A DNA stretch of 64,000 nt. Source: Armillaria gallica. Its lineage: Eukaryota; Basidiomycota; Agaricomycetes; Agaricales; Physalacriaceae. The notes beneath the pieces were generated by a model that was not told the origin of the DNA, searched no databases, and saw only the letters and a list, made by a program, of their open reading frames with translations. Position 1 is the first letter of the stretch; each line of letters begins with the position of its first letter. The position numbers were made by a program, and so were the translations under genes. Shown piece by piece: positions 33,892-45,689 of this stretch. The stretch is taken from contig JBANDB010000001.1 of assembly GCA_037576215.1 (NCBI GenBank), forward strand, positions 5,580,001-5,644,000, written 5' to 3'.

Positions 33892-36224
33892 CTAAATAAT
33901 CTTGATACACTGGTACTCGGAGTTCTGCCATGCCTCGCTGATGTCAGAGTTGTTTCGGAGATCAAACAAACCGATACGACGGTACAAAGGTGTGTAGGCA
34001 TCTTCTTGTGTATTCGTTGCAGGAACGAGAACAAGGCCAAGCAATCTTTCGCTGCCCACAGTGACGATGGCAAGGTACACCTCGCCGATTTTCTCTGATA
34101 CCGGTTCTATGGCATCACGATACGCGCGCCCCATCCCACGTCTGAGCTCTTTCCCTGATACCAGCGAAAAGGACCTGATGGAGTAGTTGGTAGGCACACC
34201 AGCTACGTCCGTCAAGACCCCTTGTACTGGATTCCACACAGCTCGCCATAGAATCGTATCAAGGATCAGAGAACCATCGGTTACCTCGCCATATGCGTTA
34301 GTCTCTGCATCGCACAGCTGAACGGTGCATACAACACGCTCATTCGTGTACGCATAACTCATCTCTGGGTACACAACATGATCGCGTGATCGCACTCCCG
34401 CCAAGACGAGTGTGATTTCTCCATCTGTTGAGGCCCAGCTCCATGACGGAGCACGGTAGTGTTGTGGTCTGGGTTTATCACCAGAGTCGGAACGCCACAG
34501 TAAGCTTTCGGGAAGCTGGTGTGACCATAAGCCGGCGATGTATTTGCTATCCGGCCAGACACCAAGTTGAAAGTGTTCAACGATGCCTGAGAAAGCGATA
34601 AGGCGGTCTCTTGGCTTTGTCAACCTGCGGCTCGTGTAGACTTCGAGGAGGTCCTTCCAGATCTTTGTCATCTCGTCATTCGCTGATGGATTGAGAGAGA
34701 CGGGAGTGGGGTCGGGAAGATAAGAGATCCACTCTAACCAAACAGAGTCGATGGAACTATTCACGTTAACCAGTTTTGTACGACACTCGTACAGCAGTGT
34801 TTGCGAGGTATAGATCAATTTATGTCGCGACAGCATGCGTTCCTCCAGGCACCATGCACGTTCACTGGTAGGCTGTAATGGGGCATTGCTTTCCTTCTGC
34901 ACTTGAATCGTCCCGATCTCGCCATTAGGGCAGAGAAATGGGAGTGAGATAATCTCCCCGATGCTCCATGGCTTGATTTCTTCAGATCGAGCATGTAAAA
35001 ATCCATCGCTAACTCTCTGAGCACACGCTGCAATAATGGCGACATAGGCATCGCGGAATATGCGCCGAATGTGTGCGATTTCTCGTGCCTTGTCATCTTT
35101 CGAATCTTGAAGAATGCACAACGCATCCACCCATAGATATCGCAAGCCAAGCTTTTGAGCGACTGTGATGGCATCCGTGATAGTTTTGGGGATATTTCGC
35201 AAGGGGATGCCGTCGATGTAAGACTCCAAGTTCTGGGTTGTCGTACAATGTGGCTGTGATTCGCCCCATACGTAGCTCAGGACAGCGTAGTCGGCCTCCA
35301 TGCCATTGCTGACAAAGAGGCGAGGGTGATCAGGATCTTTGCAATCTATCACCCGAGTTGGCAAGCGGACGTTCTGGGGTCGATGGCAACATTCATGGAG
35401 CAGGCAGTCGTCCATACGTTCCCTGATCAGACTGTAAGCTGTGGGTGAAGCAACATCCAAAAGCACTGGGCGGTGGTCGATGAATCTTGCAGCTGGATCA
35501 TCTTGGTAGTCGTCAGAATTTAGACTTTACATCACTTATCAGGCTTACCGTGAGCTGTATGTATCCCAAATAACGACGCCTCGGGATATAACTTTTTTTC
35601 GAAGACCCTGAGCATAAGAGAGAGCCGGGATCCATGGACGAGGTGGGGGAGATGCATCGTCTCTTGACAGAAGCGCACTTCTATCTTGAACTTCTTGTCG
35701 TCGTGTATCTGCGCTCTCGCTTCTTTGAAGGAATCTGAGTTGAATCGATCAGTGAGCTCCCAGCAGATGAGCTTGCACCACTGGCACTCGTACTGATATT
35801 TTTCTTGATGCTGAAGTCGCTGATGCTGGATCTCTTTCCAAGTAGGCGTCTTGTATGAGAAGCCAACTGAGTCCGAAAAGTGATCCCTAGTTCGGGTCTC
35901 CCATGCTATATGGAACGCACGAGAAGTAAAAACAGTTCTCCAACAGTTCTCGCAGACGAGCTTCCAGATTTCTGGAGGTACATCCTCCATAGCTGGCCCC
36001 GGAGCACTGTCTACGTCACTGCCGTCCCAGTCGGTCTCCATTTCTGACGATCCGGTAGAAACGTAGGAGTTGGAGGATTCCACATCGCTGTCGTCTTGGT
36101 CAGTCTCTATTTCAGGAGAGTCCGTCGAAATGTGGGAGTTGGAGGTCTCTGCATTGCCGTCGTTGCATTCGGATATGATGAGGGCAGGGATGCCAGTTGT
36201 TTCAACAGGAGGCAAGTGCTCCAT
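33892..36224 (-). CDS. HET-domain protein
   Basis: Two exons: 36224-35549 and 35501-33892, with a 47-nt intron, summing to 2286 nt (761 aa). The start is the first ATG after an in-frame stop near 36322. The N-terminal 150 residues are acidic and serine-rich, followed by a cysteine-containing segment (CENCWRTVF, CQWCKLICWEL). The HET domain shows YAVLSYVWGE, LRYLWVDALCILQD and ERAWCLEERMLSR, the three hallmark blocks. Family knowledge: HET proteins drive heterokaryon incompatibility and cell death in ascomycetes; large related families exist in Agaricomycetes, where function is mostly untested. The reading frame looks intact. It is divergent from GPI3. Confidence 0.88.
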
Positions 36225-36927
36225 AGCTAACCTGAGAGGACTCGTTGAAACGTCGAGGCCAAGTACTTCTAAAGCGTCTTCAACGTTCTTGTCGGATGTG
36301 ATGGGTGGTGGGAGAAATATTTAAAGGTAATTCCGGACCGGGGCACAAGCTTTCCCCTCCTTGGAATCCACTGGAGCGTTGACCGGCTCGGGGAACTCTA
36401 TATCGCCAGTCAACAAGTTCGAAGATGCGAGGGGGAGTGAAGGCGTGAGGGGGTGCAGCAACGTCGTGTTTCGACTGACAAACAACCAAACAGATACGTA
36501 TCACACATATATAGTTATGGATCGTCAGCCTCAAGAGTACGGGTGCAGTAGACACCCTCCGAAGTGTCGAGGCTGTTCAATGGTCGATTTTCAGTGATAT
36601 GTTGGTTTGATGATCCAGAAACCTTGATAGTGGCGCTCAGCGATGTTGATGCATCACCAAACAGGAATTTGAGTAATAATATATAAGTGCTAAGCACATG
36701 AGCTTAGGACGACGTTGCGCTTGAAGCTGTGAGATGAAATTAATTGGTGGGGAAACGAGAACTGCGATTATTTAAATAAATAAATAATAAATGAATATTT
36801 TGGTAAACGCCCCGGTATAACCCTTCTAGCTCTTGGGCGACGACGACGATCATAACTCCAAGACAGGATTCCATCCCACGACTGCAATAATCCTTGAAAT
36901 AATGTCAACAAGCACATTAGTTTTGCC
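36225..36927. other. Intergenic between divergent HET gene and GPI3
   Basis: Shared upstream region of two divergent genes. A-rich and T-rich tracts occur around 36765-36800. The last 90 bases are partly copied at 29040-29130 and 41215-41265. No gene seen. Confidence 0.4.
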
Positions 36928-38695
36928 ATGGAGCCCATAGCAATAGCGTCAGTAATCCCATTTTGAGCAAAGCTGTTTACTGACGAAAGTGCAGGATGAT
37001 AACGGATTTCTTCCATCCAAATGTTGGCGGGGTAGAGAGTCATGTTTACATGCTGAGTGCGACTCTGATTAAGCGCGGACACAAGGTGTGTTTTCCGAAA
37101 AATTTTCCAGTTCTTTATTGACAATCCCAGGTCATCGTTATCACACACAGCCATTCACCTAATCGCGTCGGTATTCGTTGGCTCCTTCCTTCACTAAAAG
37201 TGTATTATCTTCCTTTCGTTCCGATTGCTTCCTCTGCGACGTTGCCCAACTTTTTCACCTTTCTGCCCTACCTCCGGACGATCCTCATTCGAGAGCACAT
37301 CCACCTCATCCATGCGCATGCCAGTCTGTCCTCTCTCGGCCACGAAGGAATTCTGCATTCCCATCTACTTGGTGCCAGAACAGTGTTCACTGACCATAGT
37401 CTGTTCGGCTTCGAAGACGCTGCAAGCATCCTGACGAACAAGCTCTTAGCGGGGACGCTGAGGAATGTCGATGCAGTCATTTGTGTATCTCATACTGGGT
37501 GAGGATATCTCTATTTTATCTCTGTGTTGTACTGACTATTTGTAGGAGGGAGAACACCGTCCTTCGAGGAGAGCTCTTTGACAAATCAGGCAGAGTCCAG
37601 GATAATGTATATGTTATCCCGAATGCACTGGTGCCAAAGAATTTTCAGCCTGGAGCGCCGAAATCCAGTGATACTGGTAAGACATGGTTGCCCGTTACCT
37701 CTGACCCGTTAACATTTTCGTAGTAACCATCGTCGTACTCTCCCGACTCGCATACCGCAAGGGCATCGATCTCCTTGTCGCCACCGCACCCCGTATCTGC
37801 AACGCCTTCCCCAACGTCCGCTTCGTTGTCGGTACGTATCTTACTCTTGCTGCTACGCCGTTGTTCATTGTCTACCTAGGCGGTGACGGCCCCAAACTCA
37901 TCGACCTCCTCCAAATGCGTGAAAAACACAACCTTCAAGATCGTATCGAGCTCCTAGGACCCGTCCGGCCCAATGATGTACGCTCTGTCCTCATGCGAGG
38001 TGCCATATTCCTCAACACCTCCCTCACGGAATCCTTTGGGATCGCCATCCTCGAAGCGGCGTGCGCAGGGCTGTATGTAGTATCTACACGCGTGGGCGGG
38101 GTGCCGGAGATTTTACCTGAGGATATGATAAGCTTTGCGGAGCCTGAGGAAGATGGTATGTCCTGCTTCCTACCTTCACTCGCCGTTTCTGATGCAGTTT
38201 CTTGCAGATGTGTTCCGAGCTATATCAGAGGCTATCGAGATCATCTCGGACGGGAAGCACGATCCCATTCGTGCCCACGAGCGGATCAAGACGTTCTACG
38301 ACTGGGCGCAAGTCGCTGAGCGTACTGAGGTGGTGTATGATACAGTTATCAAGTCGAGACAGATGGAGCTCTGGGAGAGGATGAAGAGGTTCGTTCGGTA
38401 TTCCCACTCTTTTACATTTTACTGATGTTACTGGACAGAACGATGGGATTAGGCCCCTTTGCAGGACCGATATACTTGATCATCCTTGTTGTGGACTGTC
38501 TGTTCTTTATGTTTTTGGAGTGGTGGTTCCCGAGGGACGATATGGATTTCGTTGTTCGACATTGGGATCATGACCGCTTTGCTCAGGTTGGTGTTCCTGT
38601 GTGCGGTTTGGTGAGAATCAGGCTAAGCTTTTTCTTGTTAGTGCGTCAATCACGACCGGGGGAATGAGGTGAATGAGACGTTCGAGACTCACTAG
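36928..38695 (+). CDS. GPI3: Phosphatidylinositol N-acetylglucosaminyltransferase catalytic subunit (GPI3/PIG-A)
   Basis: Nine exons fit in one frame: 36928-36947, 36995-37085, 37131-37498, 37546-37676, 37724-37831, 37880-38155, 38208-38388, 38439-38586 and 38642-38695, summing to 1377 nt (458 aa), the normal family size. Motifs: [18 protein letters not shown] near the start, [25 protein letters not shown], the EX7E glycosyltransferase motif in [12 protein letters not shown], and [10 protein letters not shown] membrane helix ([19 protein letters not shown]) lies near the C-terminus. The enzyme makes GlcNAc-PI, the first step of GPI-anchor synthesis, on the cytosolic face of the ER. The first donor (GTCAGT) is unusual. 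Fragments recur at 29.1 and 41.25 kb. Confidence 0.93.
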
Positions 38696-39424
38696 TCATA
38701 GGATCTCTGACTGTTACCCTACTGTGAACGTGCTCGTCATAACATACAGGCGTCCTGTGTGACAGATTCGTTGCACCATGAACGCCTCCTTGACATTGGT
38801 CAACAGTCTCCAACCATCTGTGCCCCAAAACAAGGTCCTCATTCTCGATGTTCTTCGTCTCTGATTATAGCATGTCGTAGAACGAAGATGGGTGCGCATC
38901 TCCGGATGGCTAAGGGAGGGAAGATATAGTGGTATCTGTTGCGATGACATGTCTTTGTTCCAATTAAAAGCCATGTCCCATCAGATCCTTTCTTATAAAC
39001 AAATAAACCATTGGAGAAGCAGGCCTCCCCCAGGAAGGGTGATTTCGACGTATGGCCGCTGGCGCGATAGCTCGGAAAGATGCTGTTTGGGAGTAGCAAT
39101 TGCAAAGATGTGTAGAGTACCTTGCTCGTGAGTTATGCGTTCGCATGGACACGTCTGAATGGGGATTTTGAGGCTGATGCGAAGGAGAATTAATCCCACT
39201 ACTCACGTCGGTGACATCTTTGGCCATAGGGACGCGGAGCGAACGTTATAAGGACGAGAGCAAGTAGAAAAGGAATGAAATGGTGCTAGAATCCGAGTCC
39301 TTGTTCGGAATTTGCCAATAATCAGGCGCTTCAGCCGAGTGCAGCGAGGGTTACTAATCGCGGCGTGTTCGAGGAGCGGTTAACGTGTTTTCCAGCTTTC
39401 CCTACATCCTGCACTTTCACCCAA
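38696..39424 (-). other. Unassigned stretch, weak coding signal on minus strand at 38840-39227
   Basis: On the minus strand a run of possible exons (ATG at 39227, a GTACTC...AACAG intron near 39121-39082, then FLGEACFSNGLFVYKKGSDG and TWLLIGTK to about 38950) reads like protein, but I do not recognise the family. It could be a relic of a small secreted protein gene. Confidence 0.25.
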
Positions 39425-41208
39425 ATGAGCGGCAGATCCTCCCAGTCTGTGAGTGGCAAGGAATGACATCACTTTAGAGACTTATGTCTGCCACTTAGAT
39501 CACGCATGAAGGCATCGATCTACCATCCATGCTACAAGCAATCACATCACGATATAACGACCTTTTGTTTGCCAAACAGCAGGTCGTTCTCCCATTGCCC
39601 CCAGCGTATAGCGGTCCTCTTGATCAAAGGACCACAGGAATCCTGAAAGAATCGGGGCTGTGCCTCGACTATGGCCTTGCCTACATTGACGCGGATATCT
39701 CCCATTTGACCGACGCTCTTCGCCAACTCACGGAGAATCGCCGCCTCTTGCACGACCTCAAGCGAGGATGCCGAGCGGCTTTATATCCGATCAGCATTCT
39801 TCCCCTCGAAATTTTGACCGATATCCTCTGCTATGCTGCGAGTGATCCCATCAACGTCTTTGACACCAAACATCCAGCATGGGCCATTAGCAAGGTCTGC
39901 CGACTGTGGCGGACCATCATCACAACTGTCTGTCCTGAAGCATGGACGAGAATATTGGTTCCCTGCGTCGACTATCGGGCGATAATGCTGAAAGATGATG
40001 TTCTCTCATCAGTGTTGGGAACAGTATTGTCTCGTTCGCAAACTCACAGGATAGACTTCACCATAAAGTTCAATGAAGTCCCTAGGGTGGTCGAGCTTCA
40101 AGGAGACATTTGGGCCGCTGTGGTCTTGCATGCAGACCGCTGGGAGAAGCTTCATCTTTCCATCCATCCATCTGTTGCTGACATCTTGGGGGATCTTCGC
40201 GGGCGCCTGTCGTCACTTAGAGAGTGTGCTCTCCATTTCTACACGAATGATAGAGGACGCAATCCTCTAATCGACGCTTTTGAATATACCCCAGAGCTGA
40301 CGCATATGGATTTGCAAGGGGTGGATACCGATGCTCTAACACCATCTATCGCTCCGAAGCTCAAGAGCTTCAAGTATCGAGCCAATTCGAAGGATGACGA
40401 TGAATGGTGGTGCACACCACGCTTCATATCGCTTGAATATTTCTTAAATATTATACGCAACTCGCCCGAACTCGCAGTGGTCGACATCCTCTACGAACCT
40501 TGGTCCTCAAATAACGCCGTTTCCCCGCGTATCATGAGGCCTTTGCTGTCCAAATTGGTGATCAATAACACTGCTTTCCTTCGCAGTCTTTTGGCACCGG
40601 CGCTGAAGGAAGTGACTTTGGTTGAGGACTCCAATCCCGAACTCAGTCCACAACCTGGGTCTTCAGATTTCCTTGCTGATTTCCATGAATTTCTTGTCGA
40701 ATCGCGTTGCTCCACTCTTAGTCGCCTAGATATGACCATTGAAGATCTCGATCACCATTTTCTCTCTATTCTTCAATTGGCACCCGCGCTCATCTCATTC
40801 CAATTGAAGACTGGCGGAGCGTGGAGGAATGACGCGGTTATGCAGGAGCTCATTGTTCAACTCACGAACGTGGAGGAGTTTCTACCTCGTCTTGAAGAGA
40901 TTGAGCTGAATCTGTCAACCGGTGAAGATTGGGAAATTCGCTGCGCCGATTGCGCAATGGTGAATATGGTTGCAGCTCGGCGACATGGCTCGTTGCAAAA
41001 ATTCTGCTTTATTGCGGAACTCGCCATACTTTGCAATTTGGGTGAAGATGATGTCAAACGGCTGGAGGATTTTAGAGCCGACGGGCTGGATGTAGCTCTT
41101 CGCAGTATGTATAACCTTATTCCAACCTATGCCAGTCCTTCGTGGAGATGTAAGCCACTGAGGACACCATCTCCGACTCTTGACCCCTGGTCTTCTGTGA
41201 TACCTTAG
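39425..41208 (+). CDS. F-box protein with leucine-rich C-terminal region
   Basis: Two exons: 39425-39448 (MSGRSSQS) and 39499-41208, with a 50-nt intron, giving 577 aa. The F-box lies around residues 105-150: ISILPLEILTDILCYAA then AWAISKVCRLWRTI. The rest is rich in leucine and has degenerate repeats, as in the many Agaricomycete F-box proteins of this length. By family such proteins recruit substrates to SCF ubiquitin ligases through Skp1; the substrate here is unknown. The frame is intact. It lies between GPI3 and the RING gene. Confidence 0.85.
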
Positions 41209-41234
41209 AGCTACGGAGTCATATGCGTTGTATA

Positions 41235-41335
41235 GCAATAGCTTCAGTAACCCTATGCCTAGAATGATAACAGATTTCTTCAATCCAAATGTTGGGGGTA
41301 GAGAATCATGTTTACATGCTGATGGAGCGTGGTCA
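41235..41335 (+). pseudogene. GPI3 exon 1-2 fragment
   Basis: Matches GPI3 at about 36935-37050: the upstream words ATAGCAATAGC and GTCAGTA-like, then ATGATAACAGATTTCTTC and the codons for PNVGG. One base change and a frame shift follow (GGGGGTAGAGAATCATG), and the similarity ends after ACATGCTGA. About 100 bp long, without the intron sequence of the intact gene. Confidence 0.75.
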
Positions 41336-41394
41336 CTTGAACATAACTATTCATTTGAATCCGTTGAATATATGTTGTACAAATGTAGGGAAAC

Positions 41395-41565
41395 ATCATG
41401 GAAGCGATGGGGTATATCATAGACCACAGCGTGAACAATAGGAAGATGCAGCTTGAAAACATCATAGTACGACACCACCTAGCCATTCGGTTTCGTCAGT
41501 CCTGGGAGATGTATATCTTCCGGAGTTGGTCCTCGATGACTCTGTATATTTCAGGCAGTCAATTG
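41395..41565 (-). pseudogene. Fragment of the RING gene 3' end
   Basis: Closely similar to 41737-41920, the 3' flank and last codons of the neighbouring RING gene, in the same orientation. Shared words include CTGGGAGAT, TATATCTTCCGGAG and TGGTCCTCG. It starts just after the GPI3 fragment, so two neighbouring housekeeping genes have both shed pieces into this 350-bp stretch. Confidence 0.7.
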
Positions 41566-41832
41566 TACCGTACGGACCGTCACGTCATATAATTAAAGAC
41601 GCAAACCGATACGAGCAATTTGTTTCAAGCTTGCAAACGGACGTATTTTAACATGTTTATATTTGTATTGGTAGGATATATGTAGCAATAGACTGTCCAC
41701 TGTGTCTGAGAGTAGGTTGTTCAAAGGTAGGAAGGTATCATGGGAGACGTATGGTATATATGACGGCAAGATGGGTGTTCGATAGATCGGCTTGAAGACC
41801 TCGTGCGACACCACCGAGCCATTCTGTTTTCG

Positions 41833-42650
41833 TCACTCCTGGGAGATATATATCTTCCGGAGCTGGTCCTCGGTGGCTTTTTCGTCGCAGATGGGACATG
41901 CCTCTGTATATTTCAGCGCAGCGCGAATGCACCGTACGCAATACACATGTCCACACGGAGTCGCGCAGAGGGTCGCGTGCTCTTTTTCGCACATCGGACA
42001 CGAGAAGTGAGACGCCTCTTCGACGTCGTCTTCATCGCTTTCCTCTGCATCATCGGTTGCCACATCATTCTGTAAGGGCCAATGTAAGGACCAGGATGCG
42101 AACAAGGAGAAGAGACTACTCACAAATGATGGTGGCAACCTGAGATACTCCGGGTCTTCAAAGTCGTACTCATTGCTGTCTTCCCATGAAATATCAAGGG
42201 GCTCATCTCCTGATTCGGAGACTTCGTCAGGATACTCCTCTTCGCCCTTCTCGTCTTCCCAACCGTCTTCGAGGTCATAATAATCCTCTTCTTCCGAGTC
42301 GTCGTCATCACTGTCATCGTCGTCGGAGCCGTGGACTTGCTCCATGTGGACGCGGAAGCCTGCCGCTGTACGGCAGTGCTTGTCGCAGGGCACACAGTAG
42401 TGATGATTCGGTGCGGTGACACAGTGCTGTCAAGGAAACGCGTTAGAATTTTAATTTTGAACAAATGTAGAAATACGACGAAACTTACGCGACGAAGAAT
42501 TTGGCCATTCAAAAATCGACGGCCACATCTCCAACATTCGGGATGGTCGTTGGAGTTCATAATGTGCTCGTCTCGTTGCCGTTTATCGAAGAAGTACTCG
42601 TCGCACAACGCGCAGTACACTCCGTCCATACGTATCATATCGGTAGACAT
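41833..42650 (-). CDS. C2H2 zinc finger / C3HC4 RING finger protein
   Basis: Three exons: 42650-42489, 42426-42124 and 42069-41833 (introns 62 and 54 nt), giving 233 aa. Near the N-terminus two Cys/His finger-like segments are seen (CALCDEYFFDKRQRDEH and CVPCDKHCRTAAGFRVHMEQVH). The centre is strongly acidic (about residues 80-130). The C-terminus is a RING: CPMCEKEH, CGHVYCVRCI, CPIC. By family it is a probable E3 ubiquitin ligase, substrate unknown. The frame is intact, and a fragment of its 3' end lies downstream. Confidence 0.85.
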
Positions 42651-43419
42651 GATGATAGAAGATAATGGTTGATTGGTTCGATGGTGGTGGTTGTTGGTTG
42701 TTCAAAGTGTTGTAATTGTGGGGATCCGGGCTGCAGAGCGCACCTATTTTATATCCTTCGTTGGTATGCGCGTGTTTTGACACGTCTTAGACATGACCTC
42801 CGGAGAAACATACTCCGGCTCGAGTCGAAAGGAGGCATTGTTTGGTTCCACGGAAGTACTGTCGTCGATCAGTTCAAAAGGGGCTATGGGCCGTAGACAG
42901 TCTCGAAGGGCGGTGAATCCTGATCCTACGGCAGCTGCAGGCGACGAGTGAGGTGTGATCATGTTTGGGGCAAGATGTCAATGCATGGAGATGAGATTTT
43001 CCGTCGTATTCGATAGCTTCCGTTCCCCCTTGACAACGTAGGTATCGCTATAAGAGGACGATCTGCTGGTGAAACAAGTTTTAGGACCACCGGTTTCTCC
43101 GCGCACGAGGACCTCTGTCTACGGATGAGCGAATGTTGAGAGATTGAGTGCGAGGGACATACTTTGTGTGGATGTGACGTGGCAGAGGAAGGGAAATAGC
43201 ACAAATGATAACACTTGGGGCAGGAAATCGTAATGACGCTCATGGCTGATGCAAGGGGAACTGCAATGAGGAGAATGAATTCTGTACATTATATGAGAAT
43301 GTAACCTTTTCAACGAATGGAGGCGTCAAGCCTACCTTGTAAGATGGTTCAGCATTGCTCTGGTAATCCAGAGCGCAATAAAGATAAATTTTTGTTTATC
43401 AAGACGCCGCATCCACATC
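42651..43419. other. Intergenic, nothing recognised
   Basis: Upstream of the RING gene. A 7-bp inverted repeat (GCTCTGG / CCAGAGC, 43357-43374) precedes an AT-rich run. Small ORFs on the minus strand (42744-43243) resemble nothing known to me. Confidence 0.35.
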
Positions 43420-44030
43420 GACAATGCCTCGCAGCAGTCCCTCTGGCCATGGCTTAGCAGGGTGTGTGTGCATACGAAGCCCCGGAACTACGCGCAGCAA
43501 TGTCATAGTTGCCGGTCCAATGACTACAAACGTCGCCGAATCTAGGTCACAATGTTTCTTCAGAAATCATGGGGCGGGTTCTGCAGCCGACGTTGTAAAA
43601 AACATGATTCATTCGTAGGACGAGGTTGTACTTCGAGAACGAAGTTGGCGAGGTACTCTGATATCCTGGATATCGACGTTGGGCATGACGAAACGTAGCA
43701 TCAAGGCAGTAACCTTCCCAGTAACATAGGATGAAAACCACGTCCGTAAGAGTGAGAACAAGATGTTGGAATAGTGAACACGACACGTACCATCCTTCCC
43801 TGTACCATCTGCTTCGTCTCAAGCTTCGGATGAGCGTGCATTGGTGATGATAACTCCATCAAACCCGTCTTGCCCCGTTACTGATGCAAACTGCATAATT
43901 TTGTAGTCTTCCCTAAGCAGACTCTCAAAACAAAGACAGTCGTGATATTGGTGAGGACCGTCTCGAGCTCTGGAATCAAGAAAGGCGTATATTTTGTTGG
44001 ATTTTTGCTGCAGCAGAGGCGGATTCATAT
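43420..44030 (-). pseudogene. Uroporphyrinogen-III synthase relic, copy 1
   Basis: Read leftwards: FDGVIITNARSSEAD near 43850-43880, then frameshifted text corresponding to the middle of the enzyme. The 3' part near 43424-43520 pairs with the better preserved copy at 50.28-50.96 kb. UROS closes the linear tetrapyrrole in haem synthesis. This copy has frame changes throughout and no complete start. Confidence 0.5.
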
Positions 44031-44534
44031 AGCCCCCCACTGTTAAAGGACGTCGGGTCGCGAAGGAGGAGAATGTTGCCCTTATTTAATAACATGGTGG
44101 TCGGCGGCAAAGAGCGAGACAGGGTAATGTGGCCTTGACCATTGACCATCACGACGGCTACGGTCCGCTCTCGCTGTCTTCCAGGATGTTTCCGATGTCG
44201 AACACGAAGAGAGTATTCCACCGGCTGGCGATGCTGGTACGTATCAAAATAATTCGCGGTGACGAGGCTCTACTCACCGTGCTGCAGTAGCGTGCGATTA
44301 CTGAAAGGAAGAATCAGGTACTCTACGTCAACGAACAAACTCTCCAACGCCGTGGATGACGATTCAGTGAAGATTTTCAGCTGCTCCAATCTGAGCTTGG
44401 GATGCTCTATCGCTGGAATCCGTAACGTCGAATTTCATGACAGCAGAGCAAGTCAAGAACTGGTCGAGACAGGAAAAGATATTTCCCCCCTCGTGTACGC
44501 TCCCTACCCATGCTTCTATGGTGCTTCAGTGCAA
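44031..44534 (-). other. Duplicated block of unknown origin (pairs with 52507-52930)
   Basis: Conserved between the two places, with protein-like text on the minus strand (SLFVDVEYLILPFSNRTLL near 44295-44350; NTLFVFDIGNILEDS near 44180-44220). I do not recognise the family. It may be another gene fragment carried in the array. Confidence 0.35.
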
Positions 44535-45260
44535 TATAGAAATCGTTGAACTTTGAATTTCTGGAATATCTCGAACAAACTCGCGACGGAGGGTCCATAA
44601 AGTAAAGCTCCCCTCATTATCGGTAGACCTTCACCTCAGGCCACCGCACTTATCGAGAGCATGTGCGATCCGAACGCCAATGTGAGCCACTTTTACGAGT
44701 TGATGCTCAAATCTTCCGAGTGCCTGTTTGACAACTTGTTGGAGCAGCCAGCGTTCGAGGAACAGTCCGGCTTATATTTGGAGATCCGATGGCATGACTG
44801 ACAATTACCTTGGAAACCTATAAGATTTTCACCATCAACAATCAGCTTCCTTCCTTCCTTACAATCTGATCAGCTCGATTATCAACCAAGTGAGAGTTGA
44901 TTGTTTCTGAACAATGATATGTGTTCTGAGGCATCTGTGAGGCTCAGCTGGCGACTCCAAGAGTCAGGAACTGCTAGAAACGCTGAAGCTGGACCGAAGT
45001 ATACCTTCACTAACGACGCAAGCCAACCTGAATACCCAGTGAATAGTCGGCATAATGCTGAAAGGTACTTGGGTCGGACGGGAATCTGTTCCGTATTGAT
45101 TGGGTGAGTCACATCCGCAGTTTCACATTGTATTTATGGAATTGATGAGGTGTGCTAGAGTCAAAGGGGGTGACCATGCAATTGATTGGAAAGAGCGATT
45201 CTACCTCCAGCGCTACAAGAATGATTCACCGCCCCCTTCGTAGCATATTGGACGGGATAT
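44535..45260 (+). pseudogene. SIN3 C-terminal fragment B
   Basis: Follows SIN3 exons 7-10 with their introns (compare 23730-24400): words for SNKLATEGP, FIES-type and ELLETLK-type text, then the IGK-type segment at about 45180. Frames are broken by substitutions and deletions. It ends near 45250, upstream of membrane protein copy A. Confidence 0.8.
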
Positions 45261-45689
45261 GTGGGAGGTATCAACTCACAAAACACGCATGAGCACCGAT
45301 CATCGTATCTGTGTTGTCAAGATGTCAAAGCTTATACGAGTCTATCTATCTACGAAATAGCAGATGAACGGTGTTTTGCTGTAAGTATCTTGCTGCCACT
45401 TGTTCGAGTGTCTCATATTCACACGGTAATACAGTGCACTCCAACATTCATCCAGGTAGCTGAAGCTCACGGGAGAAAGGCTGGCGGTGAAGAATTATAG
45501 TGAACGAATCACGAGTTGGCGCGCACGCGGAACTGACGGACTTCAACATCATGGTTTCCTTACGATCACGATTCACCATCAGTTCTCAACGATACAACAT
45601 AGTCGCCTACATATAATACGGGGTCTGCCAGCCCTGACTGAGCATTTTCCCCGACCTTCTCTTTTCCAGCCGACCACCTTCGCTCCTTC
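45261..45689. other. 5' flank of membrane protein copy A
   Basis: Shared in part with the flanks of copies B (47860-48169) and C (53640-53948), e.g. CACTCCAACATTCATCCAGG. It likely carries the copied promoter. No separate gene. Confidence 0.4.

Noticed and set aside
36280..36555. Minus-strand ORF upstream of the HET start
   Set aside because: Different frame from the HET protein, no recognisable content, and a stop separates the HET frame from further upstream ATGs.
41898..42672. Plus-strand ORFs opposite the RING gene
   Set aside because: Shadows of the spliced C2H2/RING gene on the minus strand, which has clear cysteine/histidine motifs.
43357..43374. Small hairpin as a possible terminator or tRNA part
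   Set aside because: Seven-base stem only; no tRNA arms or polymerase III signals around it.
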